Origin: Pacificimonas pallii
Lineage (GTDB): Bacteria; Pseudomonadota; Alphaproteobacteria; Sphingomonadales; Sphingomonadaceae
Length of the DNA: 64,000 nucleotides
Assembly: GCF_019204005.1 (NCBI RefSeq)
Contig: NZ_JAGSPA010000003.1
Coordinates: forward strand, 496,001-560,000
Direction of reading: 5' to 3'
In this document: positions 18,146-28,916 of the stretch, piece by piece
Position numbering within the stretch: position 1 is the stretch's first letter
Layout of the letters: each line of letters begins with the position of its first letter
Made by a program: the position numbers and the translations under genes
The notes under the pieces: generated by a model
Seen by the model: the letters and a program-made list of their open reading frames with translations, nothing else
Databases searched by the model: none
Told to the model about the DNA's origin: nothing

Positions 18146-19288
18146 TTATTCTGTGGTCGCAACGCCGGAATCGGCGGCGGACTGTTCAATGACGGTGCCA
18201 TCCGGGCTGGCGGTGGACGCCTCGACAAGGTCGCTCATCTCGCCGCCCGCATTGGCGGCCACCGTGTCAACGGCGACATCCGCGGCATCCGCGGTCGCTA
18301 CGGCTGGCGCATCCGCTTCGATCAGGTCGGCGGGGTCGATCCCCGCATCCGCCTGACGCGCGGCCACCCACTGGTCGTACTGCGCCTGCTCAACCACCTC
18401 GACGGCGATGGGCATGAAGCCATGTTTGGTACCACAAAGCTCGGAGCACTGACCGTAGAAAACGCCGGTCTTCTCGGCATTGAACCACGTTTCGTTAATC
18501 TTTCCGGGAACGGCGTCCATCTTGATCCAGAAGGCCGGAATCGCCCAGCTATGCAGCACGTCGACAGATGTGACCAGAACCTTCACCGTCGCTCCGACCG
18601 GCACGACGACGCGATTGTCGGTCGCCAGCAGCTTGGGTTCGTTCGCCGCCGCCGCTTCCTCGTTGGACAGCATGATCGCGTCGAACGAGAAACCGCCTTC
18701 ATCGGGATATTCATATTCCCAATACCATTGATGACCGATGGCCTTTACCGTCACATCGGCTTCCGGCGGATCATATTGGTCGTTCAGCAGGCCAAATGAC
18801 GGCACCGCGATCCCGACCAGGATCAGCACGGGCACCACCGTCCACAGAATTTCGATGGCGACATTATGCGTCGTCTTCGATGGTACCGGGTTCGCCTTGC
18901 GGCGGAACCGGATGATCGCCCAGATCAGCAGGGCGAACACAAAGATGGTGACCACGGTCATAATGATGAGGAGCAGCGTGTTGAAATTGTTCGCACGCTC
19001 ACCCAGGCTCGTCACCTGCGGCTGGATGTCCATGCCGCCAAGCGGCTGCCCCATGGCGGCATCCGCCTTTGTTCCCATCCCGGCGAGGACATTCACCTCT
19101 TCGGCGCCCATCTCTTCAGCGGCGTCCATGGCCACGGCCGATTCGTCGGCGGTGGTTTCGGCGGATATGGCGCTGTCGGGCGCCGTGCCTGCCGTGACCG
19201 GCTCAAGTTCCTGTGCAGCCGCGACTCCCCCGCAAGAAACGGCGATTGCGAGCGCGGCGGCGGCGGCGATATGCGTGAAACGTCCCAT
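18146..19288 (-). CDS. ctaC: Cytochrome c oxidase subunit II with long acidic and alanine-rich extensions
   Basis: A 380-residue subunit II carrying the CuA centre. It has a signal peptide (about residues 1-25), two membrane segments and the CuA motif CSELCGTKHGFMP (about residue 275). Two parts are unusual: about 65 acidic, Ala-rich residues between the signal peptide and the first membrane segment, and about 70 Ala/Asp/Val-rich residues after the CuA domain. No cytochrome c domain is fused. I start at ATG 19288, preceded by AGGGGA; an upstream ATG (19321) has no such site. Confidence 0.95.
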   Translation of the reverse strand: MGRFTHIAAAAALAIAVSCGGVAAAQELEPVTAGTAPDSAISAETTADESAVAMDAAEEMGAEEVNVLAGMGTKADAAMGQPLGGMDIQPQVTSLGERANNFNTLLLIIMTVVTIFVFALLIWAIIRFRRKANPVPSKTTHNVAIEILWTVVPVLILVGIAVPSFGLLNDQYDPPEADVTVKAIGHQWYWEYEYPDEGGFSFDAIMLSNEEAAAANEPKLLATDNRVVVPVGATVKVLVTSVDVLHSWAIPAFWIKMDAVPGKINETWFNAEKTGVFYGQCSELCGTKHGFMPIAVEVVEQAQYDQWVAARQADAGIDPADLIEADAPAVATADAADVAVDTVAANAGGEMSDLVEASTASPDGTVIEQSAADSGVATTE

Positions 19289-19358
19289 TATGTCCCCTGG
19301 GGCCTGAATACCATAAATCACGCGGGCCGCACCTTATCGGCGCTCCCACTTTCGACGC

Positions 19359-19387
19359 CCTATAGATAAGCCGCTCAAAAGCGACAA
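19359..19387 (-). promoter_or_regulatory. Candidate promoter of the ctaC operon
   Basis: On the minus strand TTGTCG (19387-19382) and TATAGG (19364-19359) are 17 bases apart, giving a start near 19352 and a leader of about 64 bases before ctaC. It is the only good sigma70-type match between ctaC and the DUF421 gene. Confidence 0.45.
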
Positions 19388-19420
19388 GCGCTAGGTTGCC
19401 GCAGCTATTGCCGGGACAGG

Positions 19421-19951
19421 TCAGCCGGTATCCGCGCCCCTGACATTTTTGATGATGCGGTCATCAAGCGTTTCATCGCCGTGCAGGACGGATATATCTC
19501 CGGTGGTCTCCAGCACGACGGCCTTCACCTTCGCCATGTCGAAGACGTTCGCTTCGCGCAGTTTCGCGATCAGATCGCTCTCCGCCACGCGGGTTTTCGT
19601 CAAAGCCGAGGGGATGATTTCGCCGTCGCGCAGCAGCAGGATGGGGTCATTCTGCATCACATTTTCGACGGTATCCGAATCCTTGCGGAGACGTGCGGTG
19701 ATATATTGGACCAGGAACAGCGCCGCCATGGCCAGCATCGCCTGCCCGAACCCGCCCCAGTCCGTCGCCTGCCCTGCACCCGCCAGCAAAGAGCCGGTCG
19801 CCACGGTCATGACGAAATCGAAATTGGTCATTTTGGAAAATGATCGCAGGCCGACGACACGAACGAGGATGACGACCCATATCATTGCCGCCGCCGTCAG
19901 CAGAAAGGCGCGGAGGATAAGGTCGAATGTGGGGGCATCGGATAAGAACAT
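19421..19951 (-). CDS. DUF421 (YetF-like) membrane protein
   Basis: A 176-residue protein with two or three membrane segments in the first 85 residues (FLLTAAAMIWVVILVRVVG, then ATGSLLAGAGQA) and a soluble C-terminal domain with NDPILLLRDGEI and the conserved motif ALTKTRVAESDLIAKLRE. The family (YetF/YcaP-like) is widespread, and its biochemical role is unsettled. It stands alone between the ctaC promoter and the isomerase gene. Confidence 0.85.
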   Translation of the reverse strand: MFLSDAPTFDLILRAFLLTAAAMIWVVILVRVVGLRSFSKMTNFDFVMTVATGSLLAGAGQATDWGGFGQAMLAMAALFLVQYITARLRKDSDTVENVMQNDPILLLRDGEIIPSALTKTRVAESDLIAKLREANVFDMAKVKAVVLETTGDISVLHGDETLDDRIIKNVRGADTG

Positions 19952-20038
19952 GATCTGCCAGCGCGCGGCGCGCCGCTTAGGTTCCGCGCGTGCCCGGAAG
20001 CGATTCTGGAATCCCGGTCCGACTGGCGCCGGAGGTCC

Positions 20039-20851
20039 CTAGGCGATGTTCTTGAACGCAGGTTCCCGTTTCTGCATTTGCGCGCCAATGGCTTCGCGCA
20101 TGTCCTCACCCTGCAGAAAGGCTGCGTTCCAGACGGCGACGTAATCCAGGCCCGCCTCGACCGTCTGCCCTCTCCCCCGATTGAGGACGGCCTTCGTCCC
20201 CATCATCGCGACCGGCGATTTTTGGGCAATCGTCTTCGCAAGCGCCATTGCGGAGGCCAGTGCCGCTTCATGATCCGCCGCAACGGCATTCACAAAGCCA
20301 TAGCTCTTCGCTTCATCGGCGGGAAAGCGGCGGCCGGTATAGGCCAGTTCACGCACGATACCCTGCGGCAGCAGATGCGGAATGCGTTGCAGCGTGCCGA
20401 CATCGGCGACAATTCCGACATTGATTTCCTGAACCGAGAACCAACCGCCTTCGGCGATGATCCGCATGTCGCATGCCGTCACAAGATCGACCCCGCCGCC
20501 AATGCAGCCGCCCTGAATGACCGCGATCACCGGGACACGGCATTCGTCGATGACGGTAAAGCTGTGCTGCAGCCGTTTTACATGCTTCAGGAAATGTACC
20601 CGCTCGCGTGCGACATCCTTGGGGTCGCCATGCAGGCTTTGCGCTGATTTCAGGTCAAGACCGGCCGTGAAATGCCGCCCGGTCGACGACAGCACGACCG
20701 CGCGGACTGCCGGGTCGGCGTCGATCGCCTCGAACACGCTGATCATGTCTTCCCAGAATGCGGGCGTCATGGTGTTCAGTTCATCGGGCCGGGTCAGTTT
20801 CACATGTGCGATATGTTCGGCAATCTCGAGCGAAATCGTTTCAGTCTGCAT
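20039..20851 (-). CDS. Crotonase-family enzyme, delta(3,5)-delta(2,4)-dienoyl-CoA isomerase-like
   Basis: A 270-residue crotonase. It matches the dienoyl-CoA isomerase (ECH1) type rather than a plain hydratase: the oxyanion region GGCIGGGVDLVTACD is followed by QEINVG and VADVGTLQR, which keep the Asp, Glu and Asp known to be catalytic in the rat enzyme. Such enzymes handle double bonds of odd-numbered unsaturated fatty acids. I start at ATG 20851 (MQTETISLEIAEHIAH); an upstream ATG at 20887 would add 12 residues. No beta-oxidation genes are nearby. Confidence 0.85.
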   Translation of the reverse strand: MQTETISLEIAEHIAHVKLTRPDELNTMTPAFWEDMISVFEAIDADPAVRAVVLSSTGRHFTAGLDLKSAQSLHGDPKDVARERVHFLKHVKRLQHSFTVIDECRVPVIAVIQGGCIGGGVDLVTACDMRIIAEGGWFSVQEINVGIVADVGTLQRIPHLLPQGIVRELAYTGRRFPADEAKSYGFVNAVAADHEAALASAMALAKTIAQKSPVAMMGTKAVLNRGRGQTVEAGLDYVAVWNAAFLQGEDMREAIGAQMQKREPAFKNIA

Positions 20852-20914
20852 GTTCGTCTCCCTGCACCGGCGGCACCCTTTGCTCATGATGCCATTTCAA
20901 AGTAGGCAGACGTC

Positions 20915-21385
20915 ATGACTCGCTTCACCGTGAACGGCAATCCTGTCGAATATGATCTGCCGCCAGATACACCGCTGCTCTGGGCGCTGCGCGATGCCAG
21001 TAATCTGACCGGCACGAAATATGGCTGCGGCGCCGGGATTTGCGGGGCCTGCACCGTGCATATCGACGGCGAGGCGCGGCGGTCCTGCCAGACCTTCATT
21101 GGCGACATAGAGGGTACCTATGTCATTACGATCGAGGGATTGTCCCCCGATTCCTCGCATCCTGTGCAGCAGGCATGGGTGGCCGAGCAGGTGCCGCAAT
21201 GCGGCTATTGCCAGTCCGGCATGATCATGGCCGCCGCCGCATTCCTGAAACGGACACCGGAACCCAGTGCCGACGATGTCCGCGCGGGCATCACCAACCT
21301 CTGCCGCTGCGGAACATATCCGCGCATTCAGAAGGCCATCCTGCGGGCCGCGGGCGGCACGGCGAATCCCGATCAGGACGGCTAG
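20915..21385 (+). CDS. [2Fe-2S] small subunit of a xanthine-oxidase-type molybdoenzyme (IorA-like), orphan
   Basis: A 156-residue protein with two [2Fe-2S] clusters. The plant-type ferredoxin cysteines are C38, C43, C46 and C58, and the second cluster uses C96, C99, C130 and C132 (CGYCQSG, CRCGTYPR). This is the small subunit of isoquinoline 1-oxidoreductase / aldehyde dehydrogenase type enzymes, which need a large molybdenum subunit. None is encoded nearby: the next gene is an MscS channel. The partner must be elsewhere, or was lost. Confidence 0.88.
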   Translation: MTRFTVNGNPVEYDLPPDTPLLWALRDASNLTGTKYGCGAGICGACTVHIDGEARRSCQTFIGDIEGTYVITIEGLSPDSSHPVQQAWVAEQVPQCGYCQSGMIMAAAAFLKRTPEPSADDVRAGITNLCRCGTYPRIQKAILRAAGGTANPDQDG

Positions 21386-21449
21386 ACGGAACCGGCGCCT
21401 GTCGCCGTTCATTCACTGACGTAACATAACGAGACACTCCGGGGACAAT

Positions 21450-22409
21450 ATGCAGGATCAGGCGGCGGAAAACGCAGCGCAGGCACCGGCCGAAAACGAA
21501 TCGATCGTAGGTGAGGTGGGCGACAGCCTCAGCATCATCGGCACATTGACCGAACAGCTGACCGAGATGGCGCGCGGGCTGATCGCCGCGCTCCCCACGC
21601 TTGCCATCGCGATCGTCGTTCTCGTGATTTTCGGCATCATCGCCAAGATGCTCAGCAAGGTGGCCGGCAAGGCGGCGGCGAAAGCCGGTGAGCGCAAATC
21701 GCTCGTGAACCTGACGCAGACGCTGACGAAGGTCGCCGTCTGGATCGTCGGCATCCTGTTGACGATGACCATCGTTTTCCCGTCCATGACGCTTGGCAGC
21801 CTGATTGCCGCGCTGGGCCTTGGTTCAGTTGCCATCGGGTTCGCGTTTCAGGACGTCTTCGAGAATTTCCTTGCCGGCATCCTTTTGATGCTTCGCGAAA
21901 AAATGAAGATCGGCGACCATATCGAGTGTGAGGGCATTTCCGGTGAAGTGACACACATCTCCCTGCGCGAAACCTATATCCGCAAGCTGTCGAACGAAGT
22001 CACCATCATGCCCAACAGCATGCTGTTCAAGAATCCGGTCGAAATCCACACGGACAACCCGATGCGCCGCCATCAGATCACGGCGGGTGTTTCCTATGAC
22101 ACCGACGCGGACATGGCGCGCGACCTCATTCAGAAAACCGTGGAGGGCTGCGAGCTTGTCGACAATGACAGGCCCGTACAGGTCTTCGCATCTGAATTTG
22201 GCGATTCGTCGGTGAACTTCACGGTGCGCTGGTGGGCCGGTTCCAAACCCGTCGATATGCACAGGAGCCGCGACGAAGTCATTCGCGCGATCAAGCGGGC
22301 GCTGGACGATGCCGGCGTGGAAATCCCCTTCCCCTACCGTACGCTCACGTTCAAGGAGCCGCTGCCGGTCCAGCGTATGAACGCCGGAAACGACGACAGC
22401 GAGGCTTAG
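21450..22409 (+). CDS. Small-conductance mechanosensitive channel (MscS family)
   Basis: A 319-residue MscS-type channel that opens under membrane tension in hypo-osmotic shock. It has three membrane segments between about residues 45 and 145; the pore helix GSLIAALGLGSVAIGFAFQD is followed by FENFLAGILLMLREKMKIGDHIE, the family core. The C-terminal beta and alpha/beta domains are complete. The first 35 residues are acidic and low complexity. Confidence 0.93.
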   Translation: MQDQAAENAAQAPAENESIVGEVGDSLSIIGTLTEQLTEMARGLIAALPTLAIAIVVLVIFGIIAKMLSKVAGKAAAKAGERKSLVNLTQTLTKVAVWIVGILLTMTIVFPSMTLGSLIAALGLGSVAIGFAFQDVFENFLAGILLMLREKMKIGDHIECEGISGEVTHISLRETYIRKLSNEVTIMPNSMLFKNPVEIHTDNPMRRHQITAGVSYDTDADMARDLIQKTVEGCELVDNDRPVQVFASEFGDSSVNFTVRWWAGSKPVDMHRSRDEVIRAIKRALDDAGVEIPFPYRTLTFKEPLPVQRMNAGNDDSEA

Positions 22410-22456
22410 CGCGCCGCCGCTGGCGCGTCATGCGGCCCTCTCCGGCGCCGCGTCGG

Positions 22457-22867
22457 CTATTTCAGCGGCGTGTCTTCGGGTATCGGCGTGAAGTCGCCCA
22501 GCACGCAGCTTCCCATGTCCATGCCGCTGCTGGCATCGAAATAGGTGATGATCTGGCCGCGGCACAGGCTGGTGCCCTGCGGATTGACATATCGATAGGG
22601 ATCGCCGCGCACTGCATTCGGACAGCTGCCGCTCAGCTCGTTGCGGTACAGCCTGCCCCCCTTCATCTCGAACATCATGTGATTGCGCGTAATGCCCTTG
22701 GTCGACGCGATCAGGCCGCTGTTGATACAGCCGACAGGCGCGCCAATCGCGTCGGCAGTCGCCGCCGCGGGCAGCGGCGCGTTCGCGCGTTCGGTCTGGC
22801 CGTCAGTCGCGCAGGCCGTCATGGCGAGCGTTGCCGCCGCCGCCAGCGGGGTCAAAAAGGTCTTCAT
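22457..22867 (-). CDS. Predicted lipoprotein, DUF6491-like
   Basis: A 136-residue exported protein. The signal ends in a lipobox (LAMTAC, Cys 19), so it is expected to be lipid-anchored, most likely in the outer membrane. The mature part has five cysteines in a pattern such as GCINSGLI, GSCPNAVRG, TSLCRGQI and GSCVLGDFTPI. It resembles the DUF6491 family common in sphingomonads; function unknown. The assignment of the DUF is from memory. Confidence 0.75.
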   Translation of the reverse strand: MKTFLTPLAAAATLAMTACATDGQTERANAPLPAAATADAIGAPVGCINSGLIASTKGITRNHMMFEMKGGRLYRNELSGSCPNAVRGDPYRYVNPQGTSLCRGQIITYFDASSGMDMGSCVLGDFTPIPEDTPLK

Positions 22868-22963
22868 GGTCCATCTCCCTTTTCATGATCATACACCGCC
22901 AAGGCTGGCCCCAACATGAACCGCAGCTTTACGGTCTGACGATGGGCCGTCAGTATCGGGCGG

Positions 22964-24760
<1,797 letters not shown>

Positions 24761-24834
24761 GTTTCTCTTCTCCCAAATTCCCGCTCACCCAGAAAGCGGC
24801 CCACCCGCCGCCGATAGATATGCAATCGGCAGGA

Positions 24835-25563
24835 CTATCCGCGAAACGCGTCTTTTGCGGCACGCCTCTCGCCCAGCTCCGCCGCATCTTTCGCGCGAAG
24901 GAATGGATTGGTTTCACGCTCACGGCCGATCGTCGACGGTACCGTGGGCGTCCCGGCCGCGCGCAGCGCGATCACCTCGGCCTGCCGCGCCTCGATCGCC
25001 GCATTCCCAGGTTCCGCCGTCAGCGCGAAACGTCCGTTCGCCTCGGTATATTCATGCGCGCAATAAACCTCGGTATCGTCTGGCAGGCCAGCCAGTTTCC
25101 CAAGACTATCAAACATCTGCGCAGGCGTGCCTTCGAACAGGCGGCCGCAGCCCATCGCGAACAGCGTATCGCCGCAGAACAGAACGCCGCTCCCGGCAAA
25201 ATAATAGGCATTATGCCCCGCCGTGTGCCCCGGGACGTCGATGACCTGCCCCTCATCCGCGCCGATCGAGACGGTATCGCCCTCGCTCACCGCACGGTCG
25301 ATCGCGGTGATCCTGTCGCGTTCCCCGGCCGGTCCGGTAATCCTGCAGCCGGTGGCCGATTTGATCTCCGCATTGCCGCCGACATGATCGGGGTGCCAAT
25401 GCGTATTCAGTATCTGGGTTATCTTCCAGCGACGCCGCTCGGCCTCGGCAAGCACAGGCGAGGCCACCGCGGGGTCGATGACCGCCGTTTCTCCGCTGGC
25501 TTCATGATGCGCCAGATAAACATAATTATCCGAGAGCACCGGTATCTGTACGATTTTCAACAT
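24835..25563 (-). CDS. gloB: Hydroxyacylglutathione hydrolase (glyoxalase II)
   Basis: A 242-residue metallo-beta-lactamase-fold enzyme that hydrolyses S-D-lactoylglutathione to D-lactate and glutathione. The metal motif is NTHWHPDHVGGN (about residues 54-65), with further ligands in VPGHTAGH and YCAHEYTEAN. The C-terminal glyoxalase II domain ends PFLRAKDA. Glyoxalase I lies 143 bases upstream on the same strand. Confidence 0.95.
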   Translation of the reverse strand: MLKIVQIPVLSDNYVYLAHHEASGETAVIDPAVASPVLAEAERRRWKITQILNTHWHPDHVGGNAEIKSATGCRITGPAGERDRITAIDRAVSEGDTVSIGADEGQVIDVPGHTAGHNAYYFAGSGVLFCGDTLFAMGCGRLFEGTPAQMFDSLGKLAGLPDDTEVYCAHEYTEANGRFALTAEPGNAAIEARQAEVIALRAAGTPTVPSTIGRERETNPFLRAKDAAELGERRAAKDAFRG

Positions 25564-25706
25564 GTGAGCCCTCCTAGCGCAATTTTCCGTCGGCGGTAAC
25601 CTTTGCTAAATGCGGTTGGATATCCGGTCGCGAGGGACGCCGTCCTTGCCGGGCCAGCGAAGAATCCACCGCGCAGCGCCGCGGACAGGCTAGCCGATGA
25701 AAACGG

Positions 25707-26123
25707 CTACCAACTACCGATATTCTCCATCGAGGCCCATGGTTCGCGCGGCGGCAGGCGCTCGCCACTCTGCAGCAGTTCGACCGATATCCCGTCCGGC
25801 GAACGGACGAAGGCCATGAAGCCATCGCGCGGCGGCCGGTTGATGGTGATGCCCGCGTCCATCAGCTTTTGGCATTTCGCGTAAATATCATCGACCGCAT
25901 AGGCGACATGCCCGAAATTCCGGCCGCCCTCATATTCTTCGGTGTCCCAATTATGAGTGAGTTCGATCTGCGCGGCCTCATCGCCCGGCGCGGCCATGAA
26001 GATCAGCGTGAAGCGCCCCTCGGGAACCTCCTTGCGTCGCACGACTTCCAGCCCGAGGGCTTCGTAAAAGGCGATACTCCGGTCAAGGTCGGTGACACGC
26101 ACCATCGTGTGCAGATATTTCAT
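25707..26123 (-). CDS. gloA: Lactoylglutathione lyase (glyoxalase I), VOC family
   Basis: A 138-residue VOC-fold enzyme that isomerises the hemithioacetal of methylglyoxal and glutathione. It begins MKYLHTMVRVTDLDRSIAFYEALGL, the family pattern, with metal ligands expected at His5, a mid-protein Glu (IELTHNW), the His in FGHVAYAV and the Glu in SVELLQ. Its start overlaps the stop of the thioesterase gene by four bases. Confidence 0.93.
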   Translation of the reverse strand: MKYLHTMVRVTDLDRSIAFYEALGLEVVRRKEVPEGRFTLIFMAAPGDEAAQIELTHNWDTEEYEGGRNFGHVAYAVDDIYAKCQKLMDAGITINRPPRDGFMAFVRSPDGISVELLQSGERLPPREPWASMENIGSW

Positions 26124-26575
26124 CGCGCAGGCTTTCCTTTCAGGTCGCCCCCTTCAAAAGCGGCGAACATGTTCACCACGGCGTCCGGCACCGGTGCCGG
26201 CGCGCCGCGCGCTTCGGCAACATGGACGCTGATTGTTTCGCCCTGCGCGCGCAAATCCTCTTCACCGCGCCCGTGAAGCTCCCAAAACATCGTCATGCTG
26301 CTGGTGCCGATGCGCGCGGTACGCAGGCAGATATCGAATTCCTCGTCCATCAACAGCGGTTTGCGATAATCGATAATATTCCGCACGACATGAAACTCCA
26401 GGTCCTGCGAACCGCCATCCCACAGGCCGACCGCGCGCCAATATTCCGTGACGCCGACGTCCAGATATTCCAGATAGCGCGAGTTGAAGACAACGCCCTG
26501 CACGTCGCACTCGGCATAACGGACCCGCAGGGGAAAGATGAAGCGAAATTCTGATCGTGCCATAAGCGAGTTCAT
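26120..26575 (-). CDS. Acyl-CoA thioesterase, hotdog fold (4HBT)
   Basis: A 151-residue hotdog-fold protein of the 4-hydroxybenzoyl-CoA thioesterase type. The catalytic signature RVRYAECDVQGVVFNSRYLEYLD (residues about 17-39), with Asp after YAEC, is clear. The substrate is unknown. The start is either ATG 26575 or ATG 26563; neither has a strong ribosome site. It forms a coupled pair with gloA. Confidence 0.87.
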   Translation of the reverse strand: MNSLMARSEFRFIFPLRVRYAECDVQGVVFNSRYLEYLDVGVTEYWRAVGLWDGGSQDLEFHVVRNIIDYRKPLLMDEEFDICLRTARIGTSSMTMFWELHGRGEEDLRAQGETISVHVAEARGAPAPVPDAVVNMFAAFEGGDLKGKPAR

Positions 26576-26639
26576 TGGCGATACACGTAGCCATGAGCAA
26601 TATCATCAAAAGGTCAGGATCGCCTAAGGGGGCAGCAAT

Positions 26640-27341
26640 ATGACAAAATCAGGAAACTGGCTGATCGCGGCCGTCATTCTCGCGCTCGGCATGATCGTCG
26701 GCGGCTACCTCCTCGGCGACGGCCTCACCCGCGCCAATCTGTCGGACCGTTCTGTCACCGTGCGCGGCCTGGCGGAGCGCGAAGTCACCGCGGACCTTGC
26801 CACCTGGACCATCCGCTTCACGGCGCAGGGCAATGATTTCGAAACCGTCAAACGACAGACCGGGGCGATGGCGAATTCGGCCCGTATGTTTCTAAAGGAA
26901 CAGGGATTTGCCGACGCGGCCATTTCCGCGCCGGAGCTGTCGGTAAATCAGTGGATGAACGGCACGATTCCGCAGGTGCAGATCCGTCAGGCGATCCGCC
27001 TCAATACGAATGACATCGCAAGGGCTGAAAAGGCCTATGCCGCCCAGGGCGCCCTTCTCGACCGCGGCGTCGCCATCGAACAGGGCGGCGCGGCGATGGT
27101 CTACAGCTTCACGCGCCTGACCGAACTGAAACCCGAAATGATCGCGGAGGCCACCAAGGACGCCCGCGCCGCCGCCGAACAATTTGCCCGCGATTCCGGA
27201 GCATCCGTTGGCGGCATCAAATCGGCGCGCCAGGGCTATTTCAGCATCGACGCCCGCGACGGCGCCGTCGGCAGCTCCGGCGATTCGCCCGCCCAGAAAG
27301 TGCGCGTCGTCACGACGGTGGACTTCTATCTGCGGGATTAG
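26640..27341 (+). CDS. SIMPL-domain (DUF541) protein
   Basis: A 233-residue protein with an N-terminal membrane anchor or signal (about residues 8-27) and a DUF541/SIMPL domain from about residue 40, beginning SVTVRGLAEREVTADLATW. E. coli YggE belongs to this family and lowers oxidative stress, but the mechanism is unknown. It has a ribosome site (AAGGGGGC) 10 bases before ATG 26640 and stands alone. Confidence 0.87.
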   Translation: MTKSGNWLIAAVILALGMIVGGYLLGDGLTRANLSDRSVTVRGLAEREVTADLATWTIRFTAQGNDFETVKRQTGAMANSARMFLKEQGFADAAISAPELSVNQWMNGTIPQVQIRQAIRLNTNDIARAEKAYAAQGALLDRGVAIEQGGAAMVYSFTRLTELKPEMIAEATKDARAAAEQFARDSGASVGGIKSARQGYFSIDARDGAVGSSGDSPAQKVRVVTTVDFYLRD

Positions 27342-27390
27342 CGGGTGTTATGAGAGGTACATTCTCTCTCGATGCCCTCATCAAGACCCG

Positions 27391-27410
27391 ATCATCCTGA
27401 GCGTGCTCGA
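27391..27410 (+). repeat. Half copy of the intergenic repeat found at 37.3 kb
   Basis: ATCATCCTGAGCGTGCTCGA matches the left arm of the 37,323-37,397 palindrome at 16 of 20 positions, and GATGCGCC follows. It lies between the convergent SIMPL and dnaA genes. A single half copy is weak evidence of a dispersed repeat family. Confidence 0.35.
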
Positions 27411-27509
27411 ATGATGCGCCAGGGCTGCTGCGATATGATGGCGTGTCCCCAGACTGTGCCCGGGCTGATGACGATCGCGGTCATGCTCACGGACAGCTGT
27501 CAGCCATCC

Positions 27510-28916
27510 CTATAGATCGATCAGGCGCTCCAGCCGGTCGATATCGGCGCTCAGCTCGCCATCGTCGGCACGCAGCGCCTCGATGCGCTTCACGGCGTGC
27601 ATGACGGTCGTATGATCGCGTCCGCCAAAGCGGCGGCCAATGTCGGGGAAGCTGCGCGGGGTCATGCGCTTGGCAAGATACATGGCGATCTGGCGCGGCC
27701 GCGCAATGTCGCGCGCGCGGCGGGCCGACATCATGTCGGACAGCTTGATATTGAAGAAGTCCGCCGTCTGGCGCTGAATCCTGTCCACCGTCACGCGGCG
27801 CGTATTGGCACGCAGCATGTCGGCCAACAGCGCGCGGGCCTGATCGATGTCGAGCGGGCGGCGGCGGGTATTGGCGAATGCGACAATGCGATTCACCGCG
27901 CCTTCCAGCTCGCGGATATTCGCGCTCACCTTGCGGGCAACGAATTCGACCACGTCATCGGGGACCAGCGCCTGCTCGGCGGCGGGACGCGCAGCCAGCT
28001 TTTCACGCACGATGTTGAGGCGCAGTTCATATTCCGCCGGATTGATGTCCGCGACCAGGCCCCAGCACAGCCGGCTCCTGACCCGCGCCTCGATCCCGTC
28101 GAGATCCTGAGGGCTGCGATCGGCACTGATCACCAGGCGGTGGCCCGCATTGATGACCTCGTTCATCGTGTGGAACAGCTCTTCCTGCGTCGTATCCTTG
28201 CCGCCGACGAACTGTACATCGTCGATCATCATCAGGTCGGCACCGCGCAGGCGGCTCTTGAACGACAGCGTATCCTTCGCGCGCATCGCCGTCACGAATT
28301 CGAACATGAACTTCTCGGCGGACATGTAGATGATTTTCGCGTCCGGCCGCCGCGCGCGGTACGCCCAGCCAATGGCGTGCATCAGGTGCGTCTTTCCGAC
28401 ACCCGTCGCGCCGTGCAGGAACAGCGGGTTGAAACTGATCTCTCCGCCGGACGCCATCGTCTCGGCGGCGCAATAGGCCAGCTCGTTCGCCTTGCCGGTG
28501 ACGAAGCGGTCGAATGTGTAGCGCGGGTTCAGCACCTCATCGACTAGGGGAACGGCAGGGGGCGCCGAAACGTCGATCTCCGCGATCGGCGTGTCCGACT
28601 CGATAATGGGCGCGCCGGCGACAATCCGCACATGCGTGATCGGGCTGTCACCCTTTGCCCACAACATGCGCAGCCGTTCGGAATACTGCCCGCGAATCCA
28701 GTCGGCACCAAAAGCGGTCGGAACGCTTAGAATCGCGCAATCATCTTCGATGCCCGCCAGCACCATATTGGAAAACCATGACGACCAGGTCCGCGCGCTG
28801 ACTTCATGTTGCAGGGCTTCGCGAACATCCGCCCATTGCTGCGCGCCGTCCCATACATCCCGCAGCTTCCGATTATGTGCGCCTGACATGCCGCTAACAG
28901 ATCCTTCCACCGCCAT
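27510..28916 (-). CDS. dnaA: Chromosomal replication initiator DnaA
   Basis: A 468-residue AAA+ ATPase that opens the origin. Domain I occupies about residues 20-100, the AAA+ domain III has Walker A HGATGVGKTHLM (168-179) and Walker B LMMIDDVQF, and domain IV ends with the DnaA-box-binding signature GGRDHTTVMHAVKRI. I use ATG 28916; a second ATG at 28889 is preceded by AAGGA and is possible. I saw no cluster of DnaA boxes nearby, in keeping with alphaproteobacterial origins that are not next to dnaA. Confidence 0.97.
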   Translation of the reverse strand: MAVEGSVSGMSGAHNRKLRDVWDGAQQWADVREALQHEVSARTWSSWFSNMVLAGIEDDCAILSVPTAFGADWIRGQYSERLRMLWAKGDSPITHVRIVAGAPIIESDTPIAEIDVSAPPAVPLVDEVLNPRYTFDRFVTGKANELAYCAAETMASGGEISFNPLFLHGATGVGKTHLMHAIGWAYRARRPDAKIIYMSAEKFMFEFVTAMRAKDTLSFKSRLRGADLMMIDDVQFVGGKDTTQEELFHTMNEVINAGHRLVISADRSPQDLDGIEARVRSRLCWGLVADINPAEYELRLNIVREKLAARPAAEQALVPDDVVEFVARKVSANIRELEGAVNRIVAFANTRRRPLDIDQARALLADMLRANTRRVTVDRIQRQTADFFNIKLSDMMSARRARDIARPRQIAMYLAKRMTPRSFPDIGRRFGGRDHTTVMHAVKRIEALRADDGELSADIDRLERLIDL

